Source: Epiperipatus broadwayi (taxonomy: Eukaryota > Onychophora > Udeonychophora > Euonychophora > Peripatidae). Taken from it: 64,000 nucleotides of DNA. The translations under genes and the position numbers were made by a program. Of this stretch, positions 10,690 to 23,484 are shown piece by piece; position 1 is the first letter of the stretch; the number at the start of each line of letters is the position of its first letter. The notes under the pieces were generated by a model that saw only the letters and a program-made list of their open reading frames with translations, made no database searches and was not told the DNA's origin. The stretch covers positions 10,078,499-10,142,498 of the forward strand of contig JAQFVV010000012.1 of NCBI GenBank assembly GCA_028023455.1, given 5' to 3'.

Positions 10690-11365
10690 AATAATTTATG
10701 TATAACCACATACCAATGGAACACTAACTCTATTCATATTCCTTAAATATATGAACAAATATCACCATGTGCTTTCATGTATTTACCTCATAATGCTTTG
10801 ATAAAATTTATGTAAATTTAATTTGAAATAGGTAACTTATTAGGCAACAATTATTATTTTTTCAACAACTGTAACTCATTTTTTTATCATAAACAAAATT
10901 GTAAATCCTCATTGCATATATACTGTATCTGAAAACATGTTTTTCACCTACAACAATAAGACAGCCATGAAAACTATAATCCTTCCCACCAAATAGGCCC
11001 AATTTATATACAATCATATATTAATCTAATACCAATTCCAATCCCACACCACATATATGTTTTCCCTCATACTATCATTATATCCATGTACTTTTTTTCA
11101 AGATCCCATTTAAAAAGTATATGTAAACTTAATTTGACACATATATCTTGTTATGTAATGATCACTCTTCTTTCAATTACTGTAACTTATGTTTTTCCCT
11201 ATAATATGCAAGATTGTAAACCCTTATTGCATGTGGAATGTCATGTATCAACATGTATCTAAGATCTTATGTTTTCATACATAACTCATGTAACCCTTTT
11301 TGAGTCTTAGCAAAGTTTACATTTGAAACATCATCATCATTACCATAATAATAACAATAATAATC
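10690..11365 (+). repeat. R1 3'-end copy, truncated
   Basis: Two diverged units (about 10740-10940 and 11080-11290) contain ATCACCATGTGCTTTCATG, TTGTAAAT/ACC..ATTGCATAT and TATGTAAA.TTAATTTGA blocks. They lead to GAGTCTTAGCAAAGTTTAC, TTTGAAACATCATCATCAT and AATAATAATAAC. The order equals the minus strand of 14308-14600, so this is an R1 3' terminus on the plus strand with its (ATC)(AAT) tail. Confidence 0.65.
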
Positions 11366-12323
11366 CATTTGTTTACAACCATATTAACAAGTTGTAGTTT
11401 TCAGGCTTCAAAAGTACTCAAAACCTAAGCCTGACAAAGTAAAAACTTTACCTTGATATAATTTTTTTAATTTCCAATGAATTGATAAGTAATTAATAAT
11501 TTTGTGTTACATTTTTCATTCAAAATTTCAATTAAAATCAAATTATCCAATGATAATTTTGAAAACAATATGGCAACGAGTAATCACATGACCAGAAAAA
11601 GTCTGACACCAATATTACCAGTTTAAAGTTTCAAAGTCAAAAGTTCATTCAAACATACACTTATTTTTAATTTTATTGTAGCAAATTTCGAATTTTGTTT
11701 GGAAAAAAAAGAAAAAGAAATTTCCAATTTCAAGTTCCCCAGAATGCAGTTCACTTAATCACAAGTAAGTTAACAAGCTTTGGTTTTTATATTTAAAAAG
11801 TATTCAAAATCTTAGACTAATGGAAGGGAAAAAACCCTACAGACATATACCTTCTTTAATTTCAATTAGAATTTTGTTACTTAATAATATTTTAAAAATC
11901 ACATGACCTGTATCCAAAAGTAATATCAACATTAAGTTTCAAAGTCCAAAGGTCAGTTAAGCATATGATTATCTTATTGTAGTAAACTTTGATCTTTGTT
12001 TAGCAATAAAAATTCGATGTCAAATTCCCAGCAATCAGTTCACTTGCTCACAACCAAGTTAACAAGTACTGGTTTTTTTATGCTTATAAAGTACTCAAAA
12101 CCTTAGGATAACAAGATAACAAAAACTAACTAAGTTATATACCTTTTTCAATTTCCAATCAATTGATAAATATTTCCAATTTTGTTATATTTGTTCATTC
12201 AAATTTTCAATTTAAATCAAGTTACTAATAATAATTTCAAAAACAAGACATTTCCAATACTAATGTTATGCCTAACCCGATACCCAGCTTTCATTATGTC
12301 TCCCATGTCTTCATATTTTATCA

Positions 12324-12593
12324 ATGAATCTCACATTTGTCTCACTCAGTCTCACCTCTAACACAGTCTTCCCAGGCCCAGAGTCTGATCATCCTACCAT
12401 AACCTCCAACTTATCAATTGTAATCAATTCTAATATAGCTATGCCACCACCCTCCTCTGGAAATATGGATCCTCTACCCATGCATGTCATACTTAAACCA
12501 CATCAAAAGCCTTACCTAGCCACCATATCTAACACACTGTCAGATCCAGAATCTGATCAAGCTATCCAAATCAATTATTGCAACCAATTCTAA
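12324..12593 (+). other. Conserved open frame in R1 copy 2 (89 codons)
   Basis: Aligns in frame with the R1 copy 1 frame at 2753-3082. It has INSNIAMPPPSSG and ILKPHQKPYLA followed by an Asn/Ser/Asp-rich tail, and there is no known domain. Its conservation may simply follow from DNA similarity between copies. Confidence 0.3.
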
Positions 12594-12929
12594 CACAGCT
12601 GTATCATCACCCCATCTCAAATACTCATCTATTCAAATGCACCAGAAAACAGGCATAACATAGTTAACAAAACCTCCTCACCAATTATGAAAACAATTCC
12701 ACTATGCCTACTATCCATAGCTACACAGCCCGAACCCACATTCACAAATAAAACCAAAAGACAACCTGATCACCCAAAGAAAAATTGGCACCCTAAAATG
12801 TAAAAAAAAAAAAACTAACATTGACTTAATAGTGTCTGCAGACCTCACAGACAATTCCACATTCCCATGAAAATTGCTAGTCCCTCATCTATGTTGCACA
12901 GGTAACCCAACCATACATGAAACTAAATG

Positions 12930-13580
12930 TGGTTTGCATATGTAAATACAGCAATCCAGAGCATGTAAAATTTCATTTAATCTCGTGTAAATCAATAAAT
13001 CAACTTTTACATATGTAAACTTGCAACTGCAGATTGCCCATGAAACCACAGCAATTCAAGCTAGGTAAAATTTCTATAACTAATCCCCTGCTTATAAAAA
13101 TTTCTCTAGTCCTGGGTAAATCAATAAATCAACTTTTACATATGTAAATCTACAACTATGGATTGCCAGTATAACCAAAGCAATAACAGGCTATATAAAA
13201 CCTTTGTATCTAATCCACAGCATGTAAAAATTCTTGTACTACTGTGTAAATCAATAAATCAGCTTTTATATACATAAACCTACATCTATGAATTTCCTAT
13301 GTAACCACAACAGTCCAAGCTATATAAAACTTTGTAACTAATCAGCATGTAAAAATTTCTGTAATCTTGTGTAAATCAAATTTTACATATATACACCTAA
13401 AATTACAACAGCAATCCAAGCTATGTAAAACTCATGTAACTATTACACAGCATGAAAAAATCTATATGTAAACCAATAAAGCAACGTTTATATATGTAAG
13501 TCTACAACTGCAGATTGCCCATGTAAACAAAAAAATCCAAGCTACATATAACTCTTGTAACTTTCTAAGATACATAAAAT
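12930..13580. repeat. Minisatellite inside R1 copy 2, ~97-130-bp units
   Basis: About five units are anchored at 13001, 13130, 13260, 13377 and 13472 (CAACTTTTACATATGTAAA and variants). It is the reverse complement of the array at 1920-2455. Unit length shortens toward the 3' end (about 130, 127, 117, 97 bp), consistent with decay or unequal exchange. Confidence 0.75.
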
Positions 13581-13600
13581 TTATCATTGTATACGAGGAG

Positions 13601-14166
13601 GAGGAAAAAGAGGAGGAGATAGAAAAAATCAACAATTTAACTCTTTATTTAATGAACATATCTACAGTCAAAGGTCGATTGCAGATTGCATATAAAAAAG
13701 GTATATATTATATGTTTTAGAGGAGTAATAAAAATAAATAAATTCACTAATCATACATTATATATATTTTTTAAAACCTTTGAAAATTCATTAATATTAA
13801 ATTGAAAATCATTTTCATTAACAAAATCTGAATTGTAAGTATTAGGTAGATGAAAAGGGGGAAGGGTTTTAAAGTATCACTTCTACAAGTTTCAATAAAA
13901 AAATAATTATGAGCCTAAGTTTTGAAATCATATTATAAGAAACATTTTTTTTGGTAATGGCTTTGTATAAAATTTTCATATCCCTAGCTTTTCTTCTTGC
14001 TAAAACAGATATTACAATCATTTAATAGCACCGCTGCAACTGCCACCAACATACTAACACCACTCACCCTCCCTAAATGCATTAACAAATATCACCATGT
14101 GCTTTTATATTATTTATCTTATAATGCTTATGTAAAATTTATGTAATGCTAATTTGAAATATGTAT
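13601..14166. other. AT-rich filler and short R1 3' piece
   Basis: A purine-rich GAGGAGGAGG tract at about 13601-13625 follows R1 copy 2. From about 14060 the sequence repeats the 10740-type R1 unit (ATCACCATGTGCTTTTAT, TTTATGTAA.GCTAATTTGA) and ends at the microsatellite. The middle shows nothing recognisable. Confidence 0.45.
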
Positions 14167-14322
<156 letters not shown>

Positions 14323-15240
14323 TTTCAAAGGTAAACTTTATTGAGACTCAAAAATGGTTACATAAGTTCCATGTGAAAACATGAGGTCTTAGGTACAAGT
14401 TGATGTGTGATATGACATATACTATCTGATTTAAAATCTTGTTTATGTTAAGAAAAAAAAGATTTACATTAATTGAAAAAATAAAAATAATTACATAACA
14501 AGATACATGTGTCTAAATTAGGTTTACTTAGAATTTTTCAATGTGGTATTGAGAAAAATACATGAAAACACATGATAGTCCAAATGAATTATGATTGTAT
14601 ATAAGCAGTCTTTAATTATTTGATATGTAGAAAAAGTCAATACTCATGAGTGTTGATTTTATTATGTGGCTGAGGTGATGGCTGACTGGTGAAGGAAAAT
14701 ATGTTGAATGTGACATGATGGTGAGAGCAGTGGTTGATTATGAGATGATTCATGATGATTAGTCATGAATGACCTACATTAGTTGGTTGTTGATGTCCAA
14801 TTTATAGTGGTGGTGTACTGGTAATTGATGACAGCTGGAACTGGTCTGGAAATTGTGGCTGCATAATAATTATAGTATCATGTGTTTAATTTCGATGGGG
14901 CAAGGGAATTTTTGATGGAGGGGTGGGGCTAGATGAGGGATTGGCTATTTCTATGAGAGTGTAGCAATTTGTCCATCAAGTTAATATTTACTGGTAAAAA
15001 ATCAAGGTCAGTTGTTTTTGATTTTTTAAGGTGGTGGATTTTTTCCGGATAGCCAGAATTCTCTTGATTTCATTAGAAGTAGAGGTGATGGTATGGTTGG
15101 CATGGATGAAGGACTGTTTTCATAATTTGTGTAGAGATTTTCTTAGCTATAATTCACATGTTTTCTGGTGCATTTATTTGATTGTATGATTGTTTCAAAG
15201 AGGGATAGTGGTCCAACAATGTCAGAATTGGTTGCAATTA

Positions 15241-15549
15241 TTATGTTGGAGAGTGTGGTAGCCTGGACAGCTTCTGGGGCTGGTTATGTGTAGAAGGTGA
15301 AGCCTTAATGTGGCTTTTTATGTAATATGAGTGTGAAAACCACAAGTGGGATATCCAGATGGAGTGGTGGTAAAGATATGCAGTGATTGCTGAGTGGATG
15401 GTTAATACTGGAAGTGACTTTGGAGTTATATATAATGATACAGTTTTAACCTGGTTGAGAATTTGGTTGAAGTGAGTCTGGTGGTGGTTGTAGTGCCAAC
15501 AAAGCATGATAGTTGGTGCATTGTAATGCAAGTTAACCCCACTGTTCAC
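15241..15549 (-). other. Open frame in R1 copy 3 (102 codons), unidentified
   Basis: A His/Ser/Tyr-rich open frame on the R1 sense strand overlaps the body that holds the conserved frames in copies 1 and 2. The C-terminal SRLPHSPT resembles the SLPQSPT end of the copy 1 frame. No known domain is recognised and coding is doubtful. Confidence 0.2.
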
Positions 15550-15943
15550 ATGAATAACACTGATGTTTTAAGCCTCATATGTATAAGGACAGCATGACCT
15601 CCTGGTCAAGAATCTGAGTGGGAATTGTATTAGGGTCAATCTCTGGCTATAACTGAATTTTAAATTCATAACTATTGGTAGTGATTGGTATAGGGATGTT
15701 CTTAAAATAGATTGGAAGGATGTACCCTTGCCAAATGGCTACATCATTTTTTAAAAAGTCTTGGAGAGTGATCACCACACAGGTGCAGCTGTTTTGATTT
15801 TGGTCAACAATAGTTACTGAGCATTTTTATCTGGGTTTGGAACCGGTCTCTTTGGGTCATCTAGAAATACTCTATTGCAATATATTTGGGATTTGTGTGT
15901 CTTATCACATGGTTACTTGTATCCCAAAGGTTATGTTGAGATA

Positions 15944-16186
15944 TTAGGGGGGGAAGTTGAATGTTGCAAATAACACTTGCAGAATGGTATTATTAAAGCT
16001 CTCATTAATGATTGCAAAGGTCATTGACCCAGATGGTAGAGAGGGGTGATTTTCTTGTGGTCTCAAGTCGAATTCTTTAACATCTCTTGGAATGGTTTTC
16101 CAGAAATGTGGAGCAGATTTAGAAATGAATAAAACTGTTATTTTTATTATTGTAGATTTGAACATTGTTTTTAATAACTTTGGCAT
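15944..16186 (-). pseudogene. Possible LINE polymerase C-terminus in R1 copy 3
   Basis: The 80-codon frame contains FISKSAPHFWKTIPRDVKEF. This resembles the segment near the C-terminus of many CR1/L2/Jockey-type LINE polymerases (F..SAP.LWN.LP..LR...). It lies upstream, in the R1 sense direction, of the long non-coding part and the AATAAA-(AAT)n end. That supports R1 being the C-terminus plus 3' untranslated region of a non-LTR element. The match is short and the rest of the polymerase is missing. Confidence 0.4.
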
Positions 16187-16809
16187 TTATTTGGTTGAAC
16201 TTTAAACTTTGTGACTGTTTCTTGACATTATTTTCTGCAGGCATTTAAACATTGTTTTTTATAACATTAGCATACTTGATTAAACTTTGAACTTGTTTGT
16301 TGAAATTATTTTCGACATACAACTGATCATCTGATATATCACTGTTGCCATATTGTTTTAAAAATTATCATTTAGTGATTTGATTTTTTAAAAATAAAAA
16401 AATACGAAAATTGTCCCAGAGTAGTGAAAAAAAAAAGGAATTAATCAATTCTAAATTGAACACAAATGTGTATAGGTAAAATTTTTACCTTGACTGTGAG
16501 GAAGTAAACTGGTTGTTGCTGAACTATTCTAGAGATCTTTGGTCATGTAATATCTTTGTTGCCATATTGTTTTTGAAATTATTGTTTAATTATTTCATTT
16601 TCCTTAAAATTTTGAATGAAAATTATCACAGAATATTGAAATACAGGTATAAATTAATTCTAAGTTGTACAAAGTGTGTACAGGTAAGACTTTTAACTTG
16701 TCAGATTTAGGTTTTTAGTATTTTCTAAGTGTAAAACTTTGGATCTTGTTATCTTGACTATGAACTAGGTGCCAAACTATATTATTATTATTATTATTTA
16801 AAACATAAA

Positions 16810-19395
16810 CATAGTTTAGTTTAACTCATAATGCTACACAAAATTTCAAATAAATTTTATAATAAAAATTTTATAATTATAAATTTATTAAATGCACATT
16901 ATTTTTATAGAGGTCCTAATAATAGTAGCCTTTTATACTTTATAAAGAATAATGTTAAATATCATAAAAATGTAATTTCAAATATAGTAAGAGATGTTAA
17001 ATCTACTGATATAAAGAGATTTCTGGAAAATACACTTCAGGTTAAAGTCATATGTATTAAGATTAACATATTTAACTCTGATACTAGTGGCTTTTTTGTC
17101 TCATTTGCTAAACATAAGGATTTGAATTTTATTTTAGTCATTTATGACCTTTTGATAGTACATTAAAAAAAATTTATGGCTCATTGGTCAGTTCATTAAT
17201 ATTTTCCGATTATCTTTTTTTGCCAATATTATCCTTTATTAATATTATTTTTTTCTTAATTATTAGTTATTATTATATCCTTTTTGATATTATGTTTGGA
17301 TTTTCTTGGTTTCTACATAAACATTTGTGGAATGAAAACTAAGACTGCAAAAATTAAGCATTTTTTCAGTTCTGAAACTTTTGATATTATTTTTGTCTCA
17401 GAAACATGGCTTTGTCATCGCATTTCACATGATATTTTTGTAGGTAATACATATAAAGTACTTTGAACAGACAGACCTCATGTTACTTCCAGAAGTGGAG
17501 ACATGCCCATTGCCCTTGAATGCAATTTTATACATAAGTTTATTAGTACTCTGCCATCATTTTGTAATGCTACTTGATGTGAAATATGTTTGGAAAATAA
17601 TGTTAAATTTTTTTTTGGTATTGTCTACATAAAACCACGATAATTTTCTTTACAATTTAAGAAATTACTTTGTGTTCTTGAAGATTTTTAATCAAATACA
17701 AATCATGTATTGTTATTACCGGTGATTCGAAGAGAAATTTATGGTACTATCTACATAAACCCACCATTATCTTCTTTATAATTTAATGAATTACTTTGTG
17801 TTCTCGGAGACTTTTTAATCAAATACAAATCATATACTATTACTGGTGATTCTAATATTCCCAAATTATATTCAGGTAATACTGATATAGATTCAGTCTC
17901 ACTTTCACCCAAAATATTGAGAATGATTCACAATTTTGTAATTTTTTAAATCTAAAATAATTTTATTCCTACATTAATTTTAAAAACTACACATTACACT
18001 ATATTTTTAGTAATTTTCTTACAATTGGATGTTTAACCACTTCTTTTCCTTTTTCAATTGATTTATGTCATTCCCCCATTAGAATTTTATATTAATATTC
18101 AGAACTATTAAAAGAAACTACAAAAATGGAAATTATTTCACTCTTTGTTTATAATTATCTAACTTTAACTAGAAAATTTTGTATTCTTCATCAGATGTAC
18201 ATTACTGTATGATTTTTTTTTTAAATAATCATTTAATGAGCTAATTGACAAATATATTCATTAACCACTTTCTTGTCTGGTTTTAAATCTCTCTTAAAGA
18301 AATTATTAAAAGGAAATCATTTCATCTTAAGAAATATTGTAAATCAAAAAACTTAAATTACTACAACAATTTTGCTAATTATAGAAGATTATCCAAGGCT
18401 ATATACCATACAGATTTTCAAAAATTCATACTAAATACTGAAACTCATATTTCTGAAAACCCTAAGTAATTTTGGACTCTGGGCAAAGATTTAAGTATTA
18501 CTAACAGAAAATTACAAAATAATAATTCAAACCTAGTTGTCATTCCTTCTCAGATCTTTCTAAACAATCAAAATATTTTTGCAGACCTGATTGAAAACAA
18601 TGATCTTATTGATTAAAAGATAGTATTAAACCTGTTTGTTGAATCTGACATTATTTTTGCTATTAAGCAGCTTAAATTACACATTCTGGTATGGGCCATG
18701 ACAATATTCCAGCTTTAATTTATAAATAGTGTTCTAATATAATGCATCTCCTCTTTTGCATATTTTAAATTGCTCTTTAACAATTGGTATTTTCCCTAAG
18801 TCCCTTAAAAATTGGTAAAGTTGTATCTATTTTTAAGAAAAGTTCTAGAATTTCAATAAGTAACACTATAGTCCTATTTCTATTCTATACACTGCTACTC
18901 AAATATTTGAAAGATTCTTATATAATAAGATTATCTTTGATATCAACAAGGTTTTAGTAACAGAGCAATATGGCTTTTAAGCTAATAGATCCATTGAAAC
19001 AAATCTGCTAACTATTTTTGATCACATTTCTAATTCAATTGGGATCGATCTGTCCAAAACTTTTGATAGACTTAATCATAAAATTCTTTTTGAAAGCTTT
19101 GAAGATGAGATTTTTTCAAAATATGACTTAATTGGTTTGACTCTTTCCTTAAAGGCAGGATGTCTTGTGTGAAGTTTAACAGTAAATTATCATTACCAAA
19201 TTGTTGCTTCACATGAGTGCCCCAAGTTAGTGTTCTCTCATCATTATTATTTAATGTATATATTGATGACCTCAAAAATTATATTAAATTCTCACACCTT
19301 CTATGTTATGCAGATAATTGAAAATTTTCAGATATATCTGTTTTATTAATGACTGTTTTTTACTTACAAGTTATATAGATAGCCGGTGGAAGGTT
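16810..19395 (+). pseudogene. LINE-1: decayed CR1/L2/Jockey-like non-LTR element, 5' part
   Basis: Conceptual translation with many stops and shifts gives an ORF1-like C-terminus (16831-17166). It also gives an AP-endonuclease start (17284-17466: NICGMKTK..KI, then FDIIFVSETWL, the family's DI...TETWL block) and an endonuclease middle with ITGDSNIPKLY (GDFN block). Reverse-transcriptase blocks follow at about 18650-19330: LSKTFDRLNHKILFE (catalytic D block), TVPQVSVLSSLLFNVYIDDL and YADN in place of YADD. The second catalytic Asp is lost. An in-frame ~125-bp duplication lies at 17617-17862. The element is interrupted near 19395 by a minus-strand LINE and resumes after about 21700. Confidence 0.8.
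17617..17862. repeat. ~125-bp tandem duplication within LINE-1 endonuclease
   Basis: The segment from GGTATTGTCTACATAAA to TTACCGGTGATTCGAA is repeated at 17742-17862 with moderate divergence. It includes ACTTTGTGTTCT and AATCAAATACAAATCAT in both copies. It duplicates the endonuclease block that ends in the GD(F/S)N motif, so it arose in this copy or its close ancestor. Confidence 0.75.
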
Positions 19396-21348
19396 CCTGT
19401 GATGTGATGTGACTTCTCCTTAAACGGAGTCAGGAATCTCTCAGCAGCTATGCCCAGAGAAACCTGTTAGCCACTTTACCTTCCTTTTCCATTGTTCACC
19501 CTAAGTTTTCCCATAATCTGCTCCATCCCATTTCCACAACATAATCTTTGTCAACTCCATGACCTTCATATCTAAATCCCCCTTATTTTCCCCCAAACCT
19601 AGCATAAAAACCAATAACTCACTTTCTGTATAATCACTTTGTTCATATTTAACCTTCCATAACTTCATTATTTGTACCGTTTCTGCTTCCAAACATTTAC
19701 ATTGAAGTAACAAATGCCTAATATTTTCTATGCCTTCCTTACACAACTTGCAGACTAAATCACCCATATTTTTCCATTTACATGTATATTCCCTTGTTGC
19801 TAAAGATCCCGTTCGAGCCTTAAACAATAAACTACTTTCCTTACTATTATCATAAATTAACTCACACCCAATGTTCCGTTTACTTCTATATATATTTAAA
19901 CTCATTTTACTCTCCATACTAGTTCTCCATCTCTCCAACTCCCTATTCTTTATTAATGCATCTATTCTTCTATCCCACTCCTTCCCACTATAACACTCAA
20001 CAATCCTCCTAACACAACATCCCATCTTTTGTACAAGTATACCGACATAACTTCTTTATCCAAATCTTCTGCATACCGCATTACCTTTCTCACCCATCTT
20101 GTTGCCTGCCCTTTACTTGTAACCCAATTAAAAACTATTTTGGCTATTTTTTTATTATCCATAAACTGCAATCTACTGAACATTTTCAATTTGCTTTTTG
20201 CATCCCTCATATAAAAACTTAACCATCCCATTTCTCCTTGAATTGCCTCTTTTGCTGTCCACACCTCAGCATCTAATGCATGTCTTCCTACTTCCCTTTG
20301 TACTTTTTCTAAGCAATCTAATACCCCTTTACTAACACATAATGCATCATTGCCATATGTTAACCCTGTTACTGCCATTCTCTTCCATACAATTCTAGCT
20401 ACATCATATTTATTATATGAAAACACTGTTAATTTCTTTATCAATCCCTTTCTTTTCTTTGCTTCATTTATCAATTTTTTCTCCCATTCATCCAAGCAAT
20501 TTTTCTTACTACTCAAGCTGATTCCCAAATAACTATATCTGTTCACCACACTTAACTTTATATCCCCCAATAAGAAATCTTTGTCTTCTCTTTCCCCAGT
20601 ATTCACCATCATTATATTTGATTTTTCTTCACTAAATTTAATCCCCATATCTTTACCCATCCTTGCGCATGTCCTCAGCATAACTTCCATATCTTCTTTC
20701 TGCACACAAAAAGACATCATCCACAAAAAAAAGACCCAACAATGTATATACTCTCTTGCCACCTGTTAACGGTATCTCTATCCCTCTTTCTAGACTTTCT
20801 ATTGCTCTCTCCATTTCAGTCAAATACAACACAAACAAAATAGGTGACATAGGGCATCCTTGCCTCAGTCCCACCCCATTTTTAACTTTAACTGATTCTA
20901 TATCCCCTAATTGATATGTATAGTAATTATTTTCATATAATTTCTTAATAACAGCCACTAAAGCTTCATCCATTCCCAGATTTGCTAAACTTATCCATAA
21001 TCTATTTCTATTCATTCTATCATATGCCTTTTCTATATCTATAAAACTCATGTATAACTGTCTACCTGAATTTACACTCATATCTATAAGTTGTTTAACT
21101 ACAAATAAACTATCTCTTATACGCCTATCTGACCTAAAACCTCATTGCATTTCCCCCACTACATTATTTTCTTCCATCCATTTTGCAACTCTTCCAGCCA
21201 CCATATATGAAAAAACTTTATATAAAACTGATGTTACTGCTATTGGTCTATAATTATTTAACTTTCTATGATTCTTACCTTTTCTTTTAAATAATAATCT
21301 TACTCTTGTATTACTCCAACTATCTGGAAAAACTCTCTTTTGTGCCAT
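19396..21348 (-). pseudogene. LINE-2: young non-LTR reverse transcriptase, 5'-truncated, nested in LINE-1
   Basis: On the minus strand the reading begins inside the RT fingers (FPDSWSNTRVRLLFKRKG, NYRPIAVTSVLYKVF). It continues with GFRSDRRIRDS, FIDIEKAYDRMNR (first catalytic Asp), GLRQGCPMSPILF and LFFVDDVFLCAE (catalytic FVDD). The thumb and C-terminal region follow, with a CKLCKEG...RHLLLQC finger (C-x2-C-x8-H-x4-C). Only one nonsense codon (TGA where GFRSD begins, near 21142) and two frameshifts (near 20700 and 20000) break about 615 codons, so it is much younger than its host LINE-1. The 3' end near 19396 carries CACATCACAT repeats and matches 44986-45060. The clade is not assigned. Confidence 0.85.
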
Positions 21349-21570
21349 CTGGTAAACAGCGCCACCTAGAGGCTGGAAGAAGCATTTCTGCTTTTGGGTT
21401 CCATACCCTGTATAGTTCTGTGTGCTGGCACAGAAACAGCTCCTCTAGCGGCCATCGAGTACCTCCTACACAATGACTGTTATATAATTTGCTGAAATGA
21501 TGTGAAAATAACTGTATAAACATAAATATGAATAATTGCTCCATTCTCTTTTCCTTTAGGGGATCTGAAG
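21349..21570. other. GC-rich segment at the LINE-2 5' junction
   Basis: LINE-2 similarity stops at about 21348. The next 120 bp are much richer in G+C than anything nearby and have no RT similarity. They include CTAGAGG/CCTCTAG (21366 and 21443 regions) and a CTCF-like site (21357-21372). It could be transduced or host sequence, a SINE fragment, or the 5' part of LINE-2. Confidence 0.4.
21357..21372 (-). promoter_or_regulatory. CTCF-like motif
   Basis: The minus strand reads CCTCTAGGTGGCGCTG, containing the bilaterian CTCF core AGGTGGCGCT. About 75 bp away the minus strand has GGCCGCTAGAGGAGC, a weaker match. Motif presence is seen; occupancy is unknown. Confidence 0.35.
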
Positions 21571-21699
21571 TCTTAATGTTTTCCTATTATATCTGTGGCT
21601 CTAAAGTCGTACAAATGATCATCAAAGAAATGTAGTAATAATATTTTACAATAATGGCTCTTTCCATCACTTCATTGATTTTATGGTGAATAAAGATCT

Positions 21700-22315
21700 C
21701 ATAGGGCTAGTTATAAATATGTAAACACCTTTAACAAATGTACAAAAATCAACCTTTTTATATCTTTGATACTCCCATCTAAGGAATATGGCTCCATTAT
21801 ATGGAATCCTTATACCAAGACAAATATCATAAAAATTCAATCTGTTATTGGCAATTTTTTTAAATTAAATGATCTAAATAGTGATCCGTATATCAAATTA
21901 ATGCTGAGATGAAAAACAACAGATCTGAAATTTCTGCACATCAAAAAAGAGCATTATAATAATCATACTCACTATATTTTTGAACTTAAAATTTGTAAAT
22001 CTAACATATTAAAATTCTCTTTATTTTGATTTCCCAGATCTTATAATAAAGATTTTATTAATAAAAATATTTCTTATTTAGATTTTAAACAGTTCACTAA
22101 AGCCATCTTAAACAAAATATTATCTTTAGTTTCATTTGGTGTATTACCTTTTATTTGTTTATTCATTTCACTGTTTTTCTACTTTGTTTTTATTATTTTC
22201 TATTTTTTTAAATGATAATTTATATTTGCACATATTAATTAACTTACTGTGAAATCTATAATTGGCTAAATGCTGTTGATGTTTACATTAAATAAAGAAT
22301 TATTATTATTATTGT
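21700..22315 (+). pseudogene. LINE-1, 3' part after the nested insertion
   Basis: Around 21780-21850 translation gives EYGSIIWNPYTKTNI..IQSV, the conserved RT thumb/C-terminal block (LEY...VWNP....I..IE.VQ). Further on, around 22020-22130, SYNKDFINKNISYLDFKQFTK marks the usual end of CR1/L2-type polymerases. The element finishes with AAATAAAGAATTATTATTATT at about 22291-22311: a polyadenylation-like signal followed by (ATT)n. The region between about 21570 and 21700 could not be aligned. Confidence 0.7.
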
Positions 22316-22329
22316 TACTATTAATAATA

Positions 22330-23484
22330 TTATTAGCTGCTGCTGCTATTACTATTACTTCAATATCCAGATGTTGTCTGACTTTATAAGTAATTCTTTC
22401 TATGATTCTTGTATAGTTTTATCTATCTGCTAATATCCTTTTAGTGCTGGTCATAGAGAATAATGTTAAATTTTTCTTCCAATGGATTATATGAGCATAC
22501 TTTTCATCTGATGCAATTTTATCCCTAATAAATATAGTAATATAATACAAGAAATACACAGAATAAGATATATGAGAACTAAGAACTGCTTTGACAGTAT
22601 CACATTTCATATGCTTTATGTTTTGTATATATTATGAATTTATGTTAGAATTTTTATAAATGGTAATTTTCTGTAACATCAATAAATGAAAGGTCATCTT
22701 TTTTTTAAAAAATCACTTTTTTTTTTTTGATAATTTTTGAGGCTGTATATAGTTATTTTTGACAAATCAATACAAATTTCTCATCTTTGCCAATAACATT
22801 AGTTTGCAAGATTGCAAGTGGATATCTATAATAATTTACTTCCATGCAATTCATGCATGATACTCTGAAGTGTTTTTTTGGACATCAAAATTAAATCTGT
22901 GAACATGGGCATTAATTAAATTTTACAGAAATCTCTCAAAATGCTGTTGATTTTCATGGCATTTATATTTTTTTTATTGTCAAAAATAAAATGGCATCTA
23001 TCATTAAATTAACTTAAAATATATCATTAAAATATTAAATGAGTGAGATAAGTCTGAAAAACGTTTATAATCTAAGTATGTTTGTTAATATTTTATAGTT
23101 TCATCCAAACCCATAATGACTAACTTACTTGTGGGAAAAAACTTACCCAAATCAGTATCCAGAATAGAAAAACAATTCTCATCCCTGATTTAAATTATTT
23201 TGGCAGTAATCTAACTATTGATAGAGCTTTCAGATCTTAAAGCCACACCTAATGGTTGTCAGTTGTATTATCTACAGTACTCTGAGACTACAAGTAAATA
23301 ACATTGGTAAGATTTAGAATCATAGAATAATTATGGCAGTAATATTCACCACAATATAAGAATTCCAATAATTCATCACACAAATGAGATAATCTTCTTC
23401 ACAATAAAATGTAGCCAATAAATACACATTAAAATATAAAACATTTAAAAAACCTGAAAAAAATTCAGACAGATATAAATAATT
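22330..23484. other. AT-rich intergenic sequence
   Basis: No feature recognised. A GCTGCTGCTG run near 22336 and homopolymer runs are the only structure. Confidence 0.5.

Larger units (their letters stand above)
11390..13600 (+). repeat. R1 repeat family, copy 2
   Basis: This is the reverse complement of the copy 1 layout. Three ~300-bp units come first (starting near 11390, 11775 and 12060, each with AAGT..ACAAG, TACTCAAAACCTTA and TTTCAAAGTC blocks). Then a GC-richer body (about 12290-12890) matches 2480-3080 and 14900-15350. Last comes the ~127-bp minisatellite. The sense strand is plus by comparison with the polyadenylation-like signal of other copies. Stops interrupt every frame except the short one at 12324-12593. 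Confidence 0.7.

Noticed and set aside
15810-15865. CTGAGCA...GGAACCGGTCTCTTTGGG considered as a family 1 hammerhead
   Set aside because: The CTGANGA core is broken and no helix II can form; the shared GGAACCGGTCT is probably chance.
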